NCBI RefSeq assembly: GCF_900095725.1 | Contig: NZ_FMMP01000006.1 | Location: 434,001-498,000, forward strand | DNA from: Cellulosilyticum sp. I15G10I2 | GTDB lineage: Bacteria; Bacillota; Clostridia; Lachnospirales; Cellulosilyticaceae | DNA length: 64,000 bases | Reading direction: 5' to 3' | Shown: positions 16,455 to 25,736 of the stretch, one piece after another | Numbering within the stretch: the stretch's first letter is position 1 | Layout: each line of letters opens with the position of its first letter | Notes under the pieces: generated by a model | The model's input: only the letters and a program-made list of their open reading frames with translations | Databases searched by the model: none | Told to the model about the DNA's origin: nothing | Made by a program: the position numbers and the translations under genes

Positions 16455-17249
16455 ATGAGCAATGTAAATTTAGTCACAGGCGATAGTGATTATTTAAAAG
16501 TTACAAGTGACAGAACAACAAAACAAGAATTAGATAAAGATGCTTTTATGAACTTGTTAGTAACGCAAATGAAATATCAAGATCCACTTAATCCCATGGA
16601 TAACCAACAAATGATGGCACAACTGGCGCAGTTTTCTGCGTTAGAGCAGATGACTAATGTGGCGCAAACTGTTGAAAAGCAATTTGCAAATGGGATGATT
16701 GGCAAGCATGTTTCTTACCAATATACGGATTCTGATACAGGACAAACCCAGTATTTAATCGGTAAAGTAGACTATGTTAAAATAAATAGTGGTGAGACTT
16801 TGATTGGAATAGGTGATAAAGAAATAAAAGTAAAAGATGTTAAGCAAGTACTTGACCCCGCAGTTATCCAAGCCAATACTTCTGCATTCGAGCTTATAGA
16901 AAAAACTATCCAAGGCTTGACTAAGGAAAAGAATAGCCAGGGTGCAGAGGAAGAGGTGATTGTTGAGGGTGAAGTGCTAGGTGTAAAAATGAAAGATGAA
17001 CAGCCATACCTTATTATTGGAACCGGTGAAGGTTTAATTGAAATAGACTTTAACAATGTCCAAAATATTGTAGATAAGCCTACTATCACCGGCAGAATTG
17101 TTACTGCAACAATAAAAGATGAATCCGGAGAAGAACAGACCATTCAAGGACTCGCAGAGTACATAAAGATTAAAAAAGAAGGTACATATGTTTACGTAGA
17201 TGGACAATTTATAGCATTTGAAGACATACATACTATTGCAAACAAATAG
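16455..17249 (+). CDS. flgD: Flagellar hook assembly scaffold protein FlgD
   Basis: FlgD is the cap that guides polymerisation of hook subunits. The 264-residue protein carries the highly conserved N-terminal FlgD block (KDAFMNLLVTQMKYQDPLNP, then QMMAQLAQFSALEQMTNV). The C-terminal part is variable and beta-rich. Residues 85-160 and 165-255 look like two related beta-rich segments (GKVDYVKINSGETL and GLAEYIKIKKEGTY). GGGAGG at 16443-16448 supports ATG at 16455. Confidence 0.93.
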   Translation: MSNVNLVTGDSDYLKVTSDRTTKQELDKDAFMNLLVTQMKYQDPLNPMDNQQMMAQLAQFSALEQMTNVAQTVEKQFANGMIGKHVSYQYTDSDTGQTQYLIGKVDYVKINSGETLIGIGDKEIKVKDVKQVLDPAVIQANTSAFELIEKTIQGLTKEKNSQGAEEEVIVEGEVLGVKMKDEQPYLIIGTGEGLIEIDFNNVQNIVDKPTITGRIVTATIKDESGEEQTIQGLAEYIKIKKEGTYVYVDGQFIAFEDIHTIANK

Positions 17250-17289
17250 AGTTTTGTAAAAATAAAAGACGTATAGGAGGAAACGAGTT

Positions 17290-18615
17290 ATGATGAGATC
17301 AATGTTTTCCGGTGTATCAGGGCTTAGGGTTCATCAAACCAGAATGGATGTAATAGGTAATAATATTGCAAATGTAAATACAATAGGGTATAAATCCCAG
17401 CGTGTTACTTTTAATGAAGTATTTTCACAAACGCTTCAAAGTGCCAGTGCGGCTAGTGATGAAACAGGCCGTGGCGGACTTAATCCAATGCAAGTAGGAC
17501 TCGGAGTAAATATCTCTTCTATCGATATGCTAATGACTCAAGGGGCTGCACAGCGTACAGATAACCCTTTTGACCTTATGATTAACGGGGAGGGATTTAT
17601 TGTTGTAGGGGATGCTACCGGTAAATACTTTACAAGAGCTGGAGCCTTAAGACAAGATGATGATGGGAATCTAATTATTCCAAACGGTATGAAAGTTATG
17701 GGATGGCCATCCAGTGAAGATGGCAAAGCTATTAACAGAGGGGAAGTTGTACCGTTAAAGCTAAACACCCCAGAGTTTAAATCAACTCCACCTCAAACAA
17801 CTACATCTACTTCTTTAAGCGGTAACCTTAATACTAATGACTCGCCTGTTTCATCGCAACTTAAGATGTACGATTCATTAGGTAATTTATACACGATGAA
17901 TGTCTATTTTACTTATAATGGAGGAGGCGAGTGGTCATTATCTCCTAATGATGATGGTTCAGGTGGAAATATTGTTTTAACAGATGCCTATGGAAACATC
18001 CATACTACATCAACAGCATTTCCAGTACAGACAATTGAATTTGACGCTAGTGGGAAATTAGATTCAGCTAAAACATTTAATATGCTTACTGATGAATTAG
18101 ATCTAAGTGCTGCAACGGTAACAGTTGAAGATGCCAATGGGAATACTATGCTAAACGTTAATGCAGAAATAGGAAAAGATAGTACAAACTTTGTAGTTGA
18201 TCTCGGCGGACTTACCCAATATGCAGCAAAAACAAATGTAGATTCAAAAACCGTTGATGGTAAAGCAGCTGGAAAAATGCAGGGCTATGATGTAGGGGCT
18301 GATGGTAAAATAACAGCTTACTACGATAATGGAGACAGAAGACTGCTTGGACAAATTGTTGTTGCACAATTTGATAATCCAGCAGGGCTTGAAAAAATGG
18401 GCGATAATCTATACCGTTCAACAGCTAACTCCGGTGATTTTGACAACATAGGTAAGGTAGGCAATTTCCAAGCAGGGGTACTCGAAATGTCCAATGTAGA
18501 CCTTGCAAAAGAATTTACCGAAATGATTGTTACACAAAGAGGTTTCCAAGCCAACTCAAGGATTATTTCTGTTTCAGATGAGATGCTGGTAGAGCTTACT
18601 AACCTTAAACGATAA
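17290..18615 (+). CDS. flgE: Flagellar hook protein FlgE
   Basis: FlgE is the subunit of the hook that joins the basal body to the filament. The 441-residue protein shows the rod/hook N-terminal signature (SGVSGLRVHQTRMDVIGNNIANVNT), a FlgE-type central region (SLSGNLNTNDSPVSSQLKMYDSLG begins at about 175), and the C-terminal helix ending VTQRGFQANSRIISVSDEM. A good AGGAGG site at 17275-17280 precedes the start. Confidence 0.96.
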   Translation: MMRSMFSGVSGLRVHQTRMDVIGNNIANVNTIGYKSQRVTFNEVFSQTLQSASAASDETGRGGLNPMQVGLGVNISSIDMLMTQGAAQRTDNPFDLMINGEGFIVVGDATGKYFTRAGALRQDDDGNLIIPNGMKVMGWPSSEDGKAINRGEVVPLKLNTPEFKSTPPQTTTSTSLSGNLNTNDSPVSSQLKMYDSLGNLYTMNVYFTYNGGGEWSLSPNDDGSGGNIVLTDAYGNIHTTSTAFPVQTIEFDASGKLDSAKTFNMLTDELDLSAATVTVEDANGNTMLNVNAEIGKDSTNFVVDLGGLTQYAAKTNVDSKTVDGKAAGKMQGYDVGADGKITAYYDNGDRRLLGQIVVAQFDNPAGLEKMGDNLYRSTANSGDFDNIGKVGNFQAGVLEMSNVDLAKEFTEMIVTQRGFQANSRIISVSDEMLVELTNLKR

Positions 18616-18635
18616 TAAGTAGTTAGGAGAACATT

Positions 18636-18830
18636 ATGATTAAGCTTACAAAGTTAAATATGCAGGAGTTTGTCATTAATTCAGACTTAATAGAGACTAT
18701 AGAGCATACACCAGACACAGTGATTAGCATGACAACAGGCAATAAGTATGTTGTTAAAGAAAATCAAGAAGATATTATTAATAAAATTATTGAATACAAA
18801 AGAAAAATACTACTTCTAGTAGATAGATAA
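18636..18830 (+). CDS. flbD: FlbD family small protein
   Basis: This 64-residue protein is of the FlbD family, commonly found between flgE and motA in Clostridia and Bacillus. It opens with MIKLTKLN and contains VINSDLIETIEHTPDTVISMTTG, which is characteristic. In Bacillus relatives FlbD-type (SwrD) proteins raise motor torque through the stators. Such a role here is inferred. Confidence 0.88.
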   Translation: MIKLTKLNMQEFVINSDLIETIEHTPDTVISMTTGNKYVVKENQEDIINKIIEYKRKILLLVDR

Positions 18831-18842
18831 GGAGGTGGTTAA

Positions 18843-19631
18843 ATGGATATCGCAACATTGGCCGGATTAGTAGCAGGAACTATTTTTCTTATTCTATCGA
18901 TTATATTGTCTGGTGGGCGTTTGGCGTTATTTGTGGATGCACCATCAATGATGATTGTATTTGGAGGAACGCTAGCTGCATTATTAATCTCTTATCCTGT
19001 TTCAAAGTTTCTACAGTCCTTTAAAACCGTTAGACATGCTTTTTATCATAAAGAACTAGATCCTACAGCTGTTATTAGTAAAATCAATGAGCTTGCTTTA
19101 GCAGCCAGAAAAGAAGGATTACTTGCTCTAGAGGAAATTGCTCAAGGAATGGATGACGCTTTTTTACAAAAGGGTATTCTTTTAATAGTAGATGGGACAG
19201 ACTCAGAACTTCTTCGTAGTATTTTAGAAACCGAAATTGCTTTTGTTGAAAACAGGCATAAAGATAACCAAGGTTTTTGGAGCGGCGTTGCTGATTTAGG
19301 ACCAGCTTGGGGAATGATAGGAACACTTATAGGGCTTATTGCCATGCTAGACTCACTAGATGATCCATCTACTATTGGACCTAAAATGAGTGTGGCCTTG
19401 ATTACAACATTATATGGCTCATTGCTGGCTAACTTTTTTGCAACACCGGTTGCTAGTAAGTTAAAGATTAAAAGTAATGAAGAAATACTACATAAACAAG
19501 TCATGATAGAAGGATTATTATCGATTCAAGCTGGAGAGAACCCAAGAGTTATAGAAGAAAAACTTAAAGCATTTTTATCACCAGCAACACGTAACATATT
19601 TGATAAGGCTCAAAATACGGAAGAGGAATAG
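18843..19631 (+). CDS. motA: Flagellar motor stator protein MotA
   Basis: MotA is the membrane stator subunit that couples ion flow to rotor torque. The 262-residue protein has four membrane segments (about 4-22, 30-50, 150-172 and 178-200) and the cytoplasmic loop between the second and third. It carries the signature WGMIGTLIGLIAML and a conserved PxxK-type region. It lies just before motB with a 14-bp gap. Confidence 0.95.
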   Translation: MDIATLAGLVAGTIFLILSIILSGGRLALFVDAPSMMIVFGGTLAALLISYPVSKFLQSFKTVRHAFYHKELDPTAVISKINELALAARKEGLLALEEIAQGMDDAFLQKGILLIVDGTDSELLRSILETEIAFVENRHKDNQGFWSGVADLGPAWGMIGTLIGLIAMLDSLDDPSTIGPKMSVALITTLYGSLLANFFATPVASKLKIKSNEEILHKQVMIEGLLSIQAGENPRVIEEKLKAFLSPATRNIFDKAQNTEEE

Positions 19632-19645
19632 GCAGGTGAGAGAGA

Positions 19646-20401
19646 ATGAAAAAAAGTGAAGATGAACCTAAGAAAGGTGCCCCGGCATATATGAATACAT
19701 ATGGGGACATGATGACTTTACTACTCACTTTCTTTGTATTGCTATTCTCTATGTCAAGTATTGATGTGGCTAAATTTAGAGCGGTTATAGCTTCTTTTGA
19801 TGGTTCAATTGGTGTCTTAAGCGGTGCACAAACTATAGAAGAAAATACAAGTATGTTAGGTAATGGTATTAAACAGTTTCCACAAAAAAAGAATAAGGAA
19901 GATTTAAAACAACAAGCAAATAAAGATGCTCAGGAAATATTAGATAAACTTAAACAAAATCTTGAGCAATATGTCCAAGATAAAAATTTGCAAGATAAAG
20001 TGAGTATCGAACAAAATGGAGATGAAATTATCCTAAGGTTTGATGATGTACTTTTATTTGACACAGGCAAGGCAGATATTAAACCAGGAGCTATTCCAGT
20101 ATTAGATACATTAGGTGTCAGGCTGAAAGAATACTTGGAACAAGGGTATCGAATCAGACTGGAAGGACATACAGATAATGTACCTATTAGGACGAGTCAA
20201 TTCCCAAGCAACTGGGAACTGTCTGCAGCTAGAGCTATAGCAGTAGCAAAATTCTTTACTGATGAGATGAGCTTTGAAGTTTCAAAAATATCTACAGAAG
20301 GCTTTAGAGATAATGTACCAATTGGAGATAATGGCACGCCAGAAGGCAGAGCGATGAATCGTAGGGTAGAGATTAAAATCAGTAAAGATAATAGGTCATA
20401 A
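19646..20401 (+). CDS. motB: Flagellar motor stator protein MotB
   Basis: MotB anchors the stator to peptidoglycan and carries the ion-binding aspartate. The 251-residue protein has a short Lys-rich start, a membrane segment with the critical aspartate (D21 in NTYGDMMTLLLTFFVLLFS), a linker, and an OmpA-like peptidoglycan-binding domain (about 140-248, with LEGHTDNVPI and NWELSAARA). Whether protons or sodium ions are used cannot be judged with confidence. Confidence 0.95.
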   Translation: MKKSEDEPKKGAPAYMNTYGDMMTLLLTFFVLLFSMSSIDVAKFRAVIASFDGSIGVLSGAQTIEENTSMLGNGIKQFPQKKNKEDLKQQANKDAQEILDKLKQNLEQYVQDKNLQDKVSIEQNGDEIILRFDDVLLFDTGKADIKPGAIPVLDTLGVRLKEYLEQGYRIRLEGHTDNVPIRTSQFPSNWELSAARAIAVAKFFTDEMSFEVSKISTEGFRDNVPIGDNGTPEGRAMNRRVEIKISKDNRS

Positions 20402-20424
20402 CATAGAAAAGTTGGTGATTAAAT

Positions 20425-20892
20425 GTGGATAAAAAATTTAAGATATTTGTAATCATTGCAATTGTTCTTTTGGGGATAGCCCTAGCAGTAAGTACGTTTT
20501 TAGTTTTAAATATAATTAACACGGAAAAGGCACCTACTGCAGATAATAAAGAGACTAAGAGTAAAACTAAGATTATTACTATTGACTTAGGGGAAGCCAT
20601 AACAAGCAATGTTTATGATGAAGCAGGCGAACAACACATAGCTAGAGTAAGTATTAGTTTTGGCGTTAACGAAGCTTCAAAACAGTATAAGAAATTTAAA
20701 AAGGATTATGATGCAAGCAAGGTAATTATAAGAAATGAGATTATACAGAGTATACGTGAGCAAACGTATGAAATGATGTCAAGAACAGATGCTCAAACCA
20801 AGTTAGGTGATGAGATTGCAGAGCGTATCAATAAATTATTAAACACAGAAGTTGTAGTAGAAGTCTATTTTGGAGACTTTTTTGTTCAATAG
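20425..20892 (+). CDS. fliL: Flagellar basal body-associated protein FliL
   Basis: FliL surrounds the stator and supports torque. The 155-residue protein has an N-terminal membrane segment (about 6-28) and a periplasmic FliL domain (about 50-155; TIDLGEAITSNVYDEAG, ending with VYFGDFFVQ). It starts with GTG at 20425; the overlapping ATG at 20423 is in a frame that soon stops. It lies in its usual position between motB and fliM. Confidence 0.9.
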   Translation: MDKKFKIFVIIAIVLLGIALAVSTFLVLNIINTEKAPTADNKETKSKTKIITIDLGEAITSNVYDEAGEQHIARVSISFGVNEASKQYKKFKKDYDASKVIIRNEIIQSIREQTYEMMSRTDAQTKLGDEIAERINKLLNTEVVVEVYFGDFFVQ

Positions 20893-20916
20893 GTAAAAGA
20901 AGAAGGAGGTGATATA

Positions 20917-21903
20917 TTGGGAGAAGTACTGTCACAAAGTGAAATAGATGATTTATTTAAGGCCTTAAATACAGGCGAATTAAATGTAACTGAAATGCAG
21001 GATACGAAAGAACAACGGGGCGTAAAGCTATATGATTTTGCCAGGCCTTCAAAATTTTCCAAAGAACAACTAAGAACCTTGGAAATTATTTTTGAGAGTT
21101 ACTCAAGACTTATATCTACCTATCTGTCTGGACATCTAAGATCCCGTGTGTCGGTTGAGGTAATGAATTCTGAGGCAGTAACCTATTCGGAATTTGCTAA
21201 TGCACTTATTAATCCTGTTATTCTGGCGGTGACTGATTTTAGACCTCTAAAAGGCTCTATTCTCATGGAATTATCACCAAATATGGGATATACCATTATC
21301 GATAGAGTGCTTGGAGGAAGTGGTCAGGGGTTAGAAAAGATAAGAGAATTTACGGATATTGAGAGAGTAATACTTGAAAAGATGTTTTTGCAATTTGTGC
21401 AGTTACTTACTGAACCTTGGGAAAATGTTGTTGATCTCGATCCTATGTTAGAAAAAATAGAAACAAATTCTCAGGTTGTACAAATTATATCTCCAAATGA
21501 AATTATTGCTCTTGTTACACTTAATATAAAAATAGGAAATGTAGCAGGTATGATGAATATATGTATACCACATTTGGTTATTGAATCGATTATGGATAAG
21601 CTCAATACTAAATATTGGTTTTCACAAAAGGAACAAGAACTTGGACCATCCTACGAAGAATATATTCAAAAGATGATTGAAAAAAGCCGAATCCCCATTA
21701 AAGCTGTTCTGGGGAAAACCCATGTAACCGTGAGGGAATTTTTAGAACTACAAAGAGATGATATTGTAAGATTAGATAAAGACATCGATTCAGATCTGGA
21801 TGTATATGTAGGCAACATACTAAAATTTTCGGGAACACCAGGGGAATATAAGAATAAGGTAGCTATAAAAATTAATCATGTTATCAAGAGGGAGGATGAG
21901 TAA
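20917..21903 (+). CDS. fliM: Flagellar motor switch protein FliM
   Basis: FliM forms the C ring and receives phospho-CheY. The 328-residue protein starts with the CheY-binding motif LSQSEIDDLF at residues 5-14, has a CheC-like middle domain (about 45-225; LRSRVSVEVMNSEAVTYSEF) and a C-terminal SpoA/FliN-like domain (about 255-325). The start is TTG at 20917, fixed by the consensus AAGGAGGTGAT at 20903-20913. Confidence 0.95.
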   Translation: MGEVLSQSEIDDLFKALNTGELNVTEMQDTKEQRGVKLYDFARPSKFSKEQLRTLEIIFESYSRLISTYLSGHLRSRVSVEVMNSEAVTYSEFANALINPVILAVTDFRPLKGSILMELSPNMGYTIIDRVLGGSGQGLEKIREFTDIERVILEKMFLQFVQLLTEPWENVVDLDPMLEKIETNSQVVQIISPNEIIALVTLNIKIGNVAGMMNICIPHLVIESIMDKLNTKYWFSQKEQELGPSYEEYIQKMIEKSRIPIKAVLGKTHVTVREFLELQRDDIVRLDKDIDSDLDVYVGNILKFSGTPGEYKNKVAIKINHVIKREDE

Positions 21904-23069
21904 TGGTAGCCGAAATGCTTTCCCAAGAGGAGATCAATGCACTACTAGGAAGTATGTCTACAGATGAATTTGGGTCTAGTAATGCTTCAATAGAATTAAG
22001 TGCTGAAGAAATAGATGCGCTAGGTGAAATAGGTAATATTAGTATGGGAACAGCTGCAACAACTTTATTTACGTTATTAAATCATAAAGTGATGATTACG
22101 ACACCTAAAGTTGAAGTGCTGAGCTGGGAACAATTTGTCGATACGCTTACAGATGATTTGATAGCCGTATCAGTTGATTATACAGAAGGATTTATTGGCG
22201 CAAATTTACTAATTTTAAAAGAAGATGATGTTAAAGTAATAGCTGATTTAATGATGGGAGGAACTGGCATGTATGCCGAGGGGCCTGTAACAGACCTCCA
22301 TCTAAGTGCTATTGCTGAATCAATGAACCAGATGATTGGCTCGTCATCAACTTCTATGGCTCAGCTATTTAATAAAAAGATTGATATTAGTCCGCCTCAA
22401 GCTATTAAAATGGATACAAATTTAGAGGAAATTTTTGGACCTAAGGGTGATATTGTTAAAGTTTCCTTTAGACTGCAGATAGAAGAAAATATCATTGATA
22501 GTGAGCTTATGCAAGTGCTTCCTATTGATTTTGCAAAAGAATTGATAGGTGGACTTTTAAGCCAAGAACAAACAAAAAGTGAAGTGGATATTGACAAAAA
22601 CGACATAGATAGACATACTAGTAGTATAGAACCACTTGCTGAGGCGGCTAAACAAGAGATATATCAGCCAGCCAGCTTACAAGAGCCTATACCTCAACCA
22701 ACTTATGAAGAGTATGAAAACATGTATGAACGTCCGCAAAAAGCACCTGCACCTAAAAAAGATGTGGATGTACAGACACCCCAGTTTCAAAGTTTTGACA
22801 CTCATAAAAAAGTATATCCTAAAGAAAATATGGATCTTCTTATGGACGTTTCATTGGAAGTATCAGTGGAATTAGGAAGAACAACTAGAAAGATTAAGGA
22901 AATATTAGAGTTTGGACCGGGAAGTATCATTGAACTTAACAGATTAGTTGGTGAACCAGTAGATATACTGGTTAATGGTAAGTTTATAGCAACAGGTGAA
23001 GTGGTCGTTATAGATGAAAACTTTGGAATACGTATTACAGATATAATTAATCCTGAGGATAGAATTTAA
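21903..23069 (+). CDS. fliY: Flagellar motor switch phosphatase FliY
   Basis: FliY combines a switch component with a CheY-P phosphatase, replacing FliN in many Firmicutes. The 388-residue protein has an N-terminal LSQEEINALL peptide and a CheC-like phosphatase domain with two E-x2-N sites (EIGNISMG near 39 and ESMNQMIG near 140). A Pro/Gln-rich linker covers about 230-300, and a C-terminal FliN/SpoA domain lies at about 305-385 (VSVELGRTTRKIKEIL, LNRLVGEPVDILVNG). It overlaps the fliM stop by one base. Confidence 0.95.
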   Translation: MVAEMLSQEEINALLGSMSTDEFGSSNASIELSAEEIDALGEIGNISMGTAATTLFTLLNHKVMITTPKVEVLSWEQFVDTLTDDLIAVSVDYTEGFIGANLLILKEDDVKVIADLMMGGTGMYAEGPVTDLHLSAIAESMNQMIGSSSTSMAQLFNKKIDISPPQAIKMDTNLEEIFGPKGDIVKVSFRLQIEENIIDSELMQVLPIDFAKELIGGLLSQEQTKSEVDIDKNDIDRHTSSIEPLAEAAKQEIYQPASLQEPIPQPTYEEYENMYERPQKAPAPKKDVDVQTPQFQSFDTHKKVYPKENMDLLMDVSLEVSVELGRTTRKIKEILEFGPGSIIELNRLVGEPVDILVNGKFIATGEVVVIDENFGIRITDIINPEDRI

Positions 23070-23084
23070 GAGAGGTGTATATTA

Positions 23085-23447
23085 ATGGCAAAGAGTATAT
23101 TAATAGTTGATGATGCGGCATTTATGAGAATGATGATAAAGGATATTTTGACAAAGAATGGATATGAAGTAGTTGGCGAAGCAGATAATGGCCTTAAAGC
23201 AGTGGATAAATATAAGGAGCTTACACCTGATTTAGTTCTTATGGATATTACAATGCCAGAAATGAACGGTATTGATGCTGTAAAAAATATTAAAGCTGTT
23301 GACCCAGGGGCAAAGATTGTTATGTGCTCAGCTATGGGGCAGCAAGCGATGGTTATTGAGTCTATTCAAGCAGGCGCGAGAGATTTTATCGTTAAACCTT
23401 TTCAAGCAGACAGAGTTTTAGAGGCAGTTAGAAAAGTATTAGGATAG
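23085..23447 (+). CDS. cheY: Chemotaxis response regulator CheY
   Basis: This 120-residue single receiver domain is the diffusible signal from CheA to the motor. Acidic pocket residues D10 and D11, the phosphorylation site D54 (VLMDITMPEMNG), S82 and K104 (VKPF) are all in place. It lies directly after fliY and before fliO, the usual Firmicutes order. Confidence 0.95.
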   Translation: MAKSILIVDDAAFMRMMIKDILTKNGYEVVGEADNGLKAVDKYKELTPDLVLMDITMPEMNGIDAVKNIKAVDPGAKIVMCSAMGQQAMVIESIQAGARDFIVKPFQADRVLEAVRKVLG

Positions 23448-23473
23448 AAAATAAATTAAGAAGTACATAAGTA

Positions 23474-23504
23474 TTAGTGGTATTTGTTTTACGAGTACCA
23501 CTAA
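23474..23504 (+). other. Hairpin between cheY and fliO
   Basis: TTAGTGGTA (23474-23482) and TACCACTAA (23496-23504) are perfect 9-bp arms, with another AAGT/ACTT pairing outside. There is no T run, so it is unlikely to be a terminator. It may protect or process the transcript between the switch and export genes. Confidence 0.5.
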
Positions 23505-23544
23505 ACTTATATATAAAACAATATATATATTTAGTGGTGATTGT

Positions 23545-23895
23545 ATGCAAATTAAAGATATTTTTGACATGATAATGCTTATTTTTATATTTATAGGCGT
23601 CTTATTATTAACTTACTTTGTCACAAAAAAGATGGCAGAATTTAATAAAAAAGTAGTTTCTAATAAAAATATGAAAGTAGCAGAAGTATTACAGCTTGGT
23701 CAAGGACAGTATTTATTTATTGTAAAAATAGGAAACGAGTATCATCTTATTGGAGCAGCTAAAGAAAGTGTTAACTATTGTATAAAACTAGATGAAGATA
23801 ACCTTAATTTTGAAGTACCGGAACAAAAATTTTTTCATGAGTATTTAAATCAGTTTATGAAGGGCAAGCGGGTGAATGATCATGAAAAAGAATAA
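23545..23895 (+). CDS. fliO: Flagellar biosynthetic protein FliO
   Basis: FliO is a small membrane protein that helps assemble the FliP ring of the export gate. The 116-residue sequence has one N-terminal membrane segment (about 9-27) and a short cytoplasmic beta domain (LQLGQGQYLFIVKIGNEYHLIG) typical of FliO/FliZ. Its position just before fliP supports the call. It overlaps fliP by 20 bases. Confidence 0.85.
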   Translation: MQIKDIFDMIMLIFIFIGVLLLTYFVTKKMAEFNKKVVSNKNMKVAEVLQLGQGQYLFIVKIGNEYHLIGAAKESVNYCIKLDEDNLNFEVPEQKFFHEYLNQFMKGKRVNDHEKE

Positions 23896-24667
23896 ATTAT
23901 GGTTAAAAAACAGCTTATTAGTAGCAGTCGTTTTGGGGATCTTTCTTATAGTGGCTAATGATACTTTTGCAGCGCCGCTTAATCTTCCAAATATTACTCT
24001 AGGCGTGGGAGAAGCGGATTCACCACAAGAACTTAGCCAAAGTCTTCAGATCATTTTTTTGATTACAATATTAGGGCTTGCCCCATCTATTCTTATTATG
24101 ATGACAGCTTTTTTAAGACTTATTATATCCTTTCATTTTCTTAGAGCAGCTATTGGTACGCAGACAATGCCTTCTAATCAAATATTAATAGGACTTGCAT
24201 TGTTTTTGACTTTTTTCATTATGAGTCCGGTGTTTTCAAATATAAAAACAAATGCGTGGGATCCCTATCAAAATAATCAAATGACACAAGCTGAAGCCGT
24301 TGAGCGGGGGATTGTGCCACTTAAAGAATTTATGGTAAGGCAAACAAGAGATGAAGATATCAAATTATTCATGGACTTATCAGGCAGAGAACTTTTACAA
24401 GATGATAGCGATATATTGAATGAATTGCCACTGCATATTGTAATCCCAGCATTTATAATCAGTGAACTTAGAACAGGATTTATCATTGGATTTTTGCTCT
24501 ATATTCCTTTTATAGTTATAGATATGATCGTAGCTTCGACGCTTATGTCTATGGGAATGATGATGCTACCACCAGTTATGATTTCACTTCCTTTTAAAAT
24601 CTTATTATTTATTTTAGTAGATGGATGGAATTTAATTATTGGACAACTTGTTCAAACTTTTAAATAG
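23876..24667 (+). CDS. fliP: Flagellar export gate protein FliP
   Basis: FliP is the core of the type III export channel. The protein of about 263 residues has an N-terminal signal-like hydrophobic segment (about 13-33) and further membrane segments near 55-85, 95-115, 190-215 and 220-255. Family motifs include MTAFLRLIISFHFLRAAIG, ALFLTFFIMSPV and MSMGMMMLPPVMISLPFK. ATG at 23882 is an alternative start two codons in. Confidence 0.96.
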   Translation: MIMKKNKLWLKNSLLVAVVLGIFLIVANDTFAAPLNLPNITLGVGEADSPQELSQSLQIIFLITILGLAPSILIMMTAFLRLIISFHFLRAAIGTQTMPSNQILIGLALFLTFFIMSPVFSNIKTNAWDPYQNNQMTQAEAVERGIVPLKEFMVRQTRDEDIKLFMDLSGRELLQDDSDILNELPLHIVIPAFIISELRTGFIIGFLLYIPFIVIDMIVASTLMSMGMMMLPPVMISLPFKILLFILVDGWNLIIGQLVQTFK

Positions 24668-24677
24668 GAGGATATAC

Positions 24678-24941
24678 ATGGAACAATTAGTACTTGATCT
24701 TATGAGAGAGGCTTTAATGATAATTATTAAAGTTTCACTTCCTATATTATTAACAGGATTAACTATTGGACTTGTTGTGAGTATCTTTCAAACTGCAACC
24801 TCAATTCAGGAACAAACTCTGGCGTTTATCCCTAAAATAATAGGTACATTTTTAGCCATTATATTATTTGGATCATGGATAATGACCATGCTTGTTAATT
24901 TTGCAACTAAAATTTTTACTAGTTTTAATACGTATTTATAG
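24678..24941 (+). CDS. fliQ: Flagellar export gate protein FliQ
   Basis: This 87-residue, two-helix membrane protein (segments about 15-40 and 48-72) is FliQ, part of the FliPQR gate. The conserved loop TATSIQEQTLAFIPK is present. ATG 24678 with AGGAGG ahead is preferred over an upstream in-frame start that lies inside fliP. Confidence 0.94.
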   Translation: MEQLVLDLMREALMIIIKVSLPILLTGLTIGLVVSIFQTATSIQEQTLAFIPKIIGTFLAIILFGSWIMTMLVNFATKIFTSFNTYL

Positions 24942-24953
24942 GATGTTGTGATA

Positions 24954-25736
24954 ATGGAAGAACTTATTTATTTATATACACATATTGATCTGTTTTTATT
25001 AATTTTTGTTAGAATAGTATTTGCACTTAGTTTTTTGCCAGTGATAGAAGAAAGTAAAATACCGCCGCTTGCTATAGGGGGAATAAGTACTTGTCTTGCT
25101 TATATTACAATATTAACAATTACTGCCCCACAACTAGAATATCACCCTACACTCTTAAGCTTTACGGTAATTATCATTAAAGAATGTGTAATAGGTATTA
25201 TTTTGGGTTTTGGGGTAAGAATTTTTTTTCAGGTATATTATTTTGTAGGGACGCTCCTTGGTATGCAAGGAGGACTCGGTATGAGTATGATGTTTGATCC
25301 AGCAAATAGTACACAAGTGCCTATTTTAGGTCGATTTTATATGTTGGCGTTTAGTGCTGTTTTTATTCTATCGGGAGGGTATCACTGGTTTATTAAAACA
25401 CTTGTTGAATCCTTTCAATATATTCCTATTAATCAAGTCATTTTTAGACCAAATATAGTTGGTACTATTGTCGATGCGGTGTCAGATTATTGGCTCATCA
25501 GCTTTAAATTAGCTATTCCTGTTCTTGCTGTTTTGCTTATTATAGATTGTGGCTTAGGGATACTGGCAAGAACAGTTCCGCAGATGAATATGTTTGTAAT
25601 AGGGATTCCGCTTAAGATGATTATATTATTTAGTCTGCTTATATTTACCATAGGACTGATACCGGTATTTAATGATATGATATTAGAGCATATGATTAAT
25701 ATGATCATGAATACATTACAAGGGATGATACCATAA
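24954..25736 (+). CDS. fliR: Flagellar export gate protein FliR
   Basis: FliR completes the export gate core. The 260-residue protein is strongly hydrophobic with about six membrane segments and contains GTLLGMQGGLGMSMMFDPANSTQVPI, which is typical of FliR. ATG at 24954 is 8 nt from AGGATG, so it is preferred to GTG at 24948. It overlaps flhB by one base. Confidence 0.94.
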   Translation: MEELIYLYTHIDLFLLIFVRIVFALSFLPVIEESKIPPLAIGGISTCLAYITILTITAPQLEYHPTLLSFTVIIIKECVIGIILGFGVRIFFQVYYFVGTLLGMQGGLGMSMMFDPANSTQVPILGRFYMLAFSAVFILSGGYHWFIKTLVESFQYIPINQVIFRPNIVGTIVDAVSDYWLISFKLAIPVLAVLLIIDCGLGILARTVPQMNMFVIGIPLKMIILFSLLIFTIGLIPVFNDMILEHMINMIMNTLQGMIP

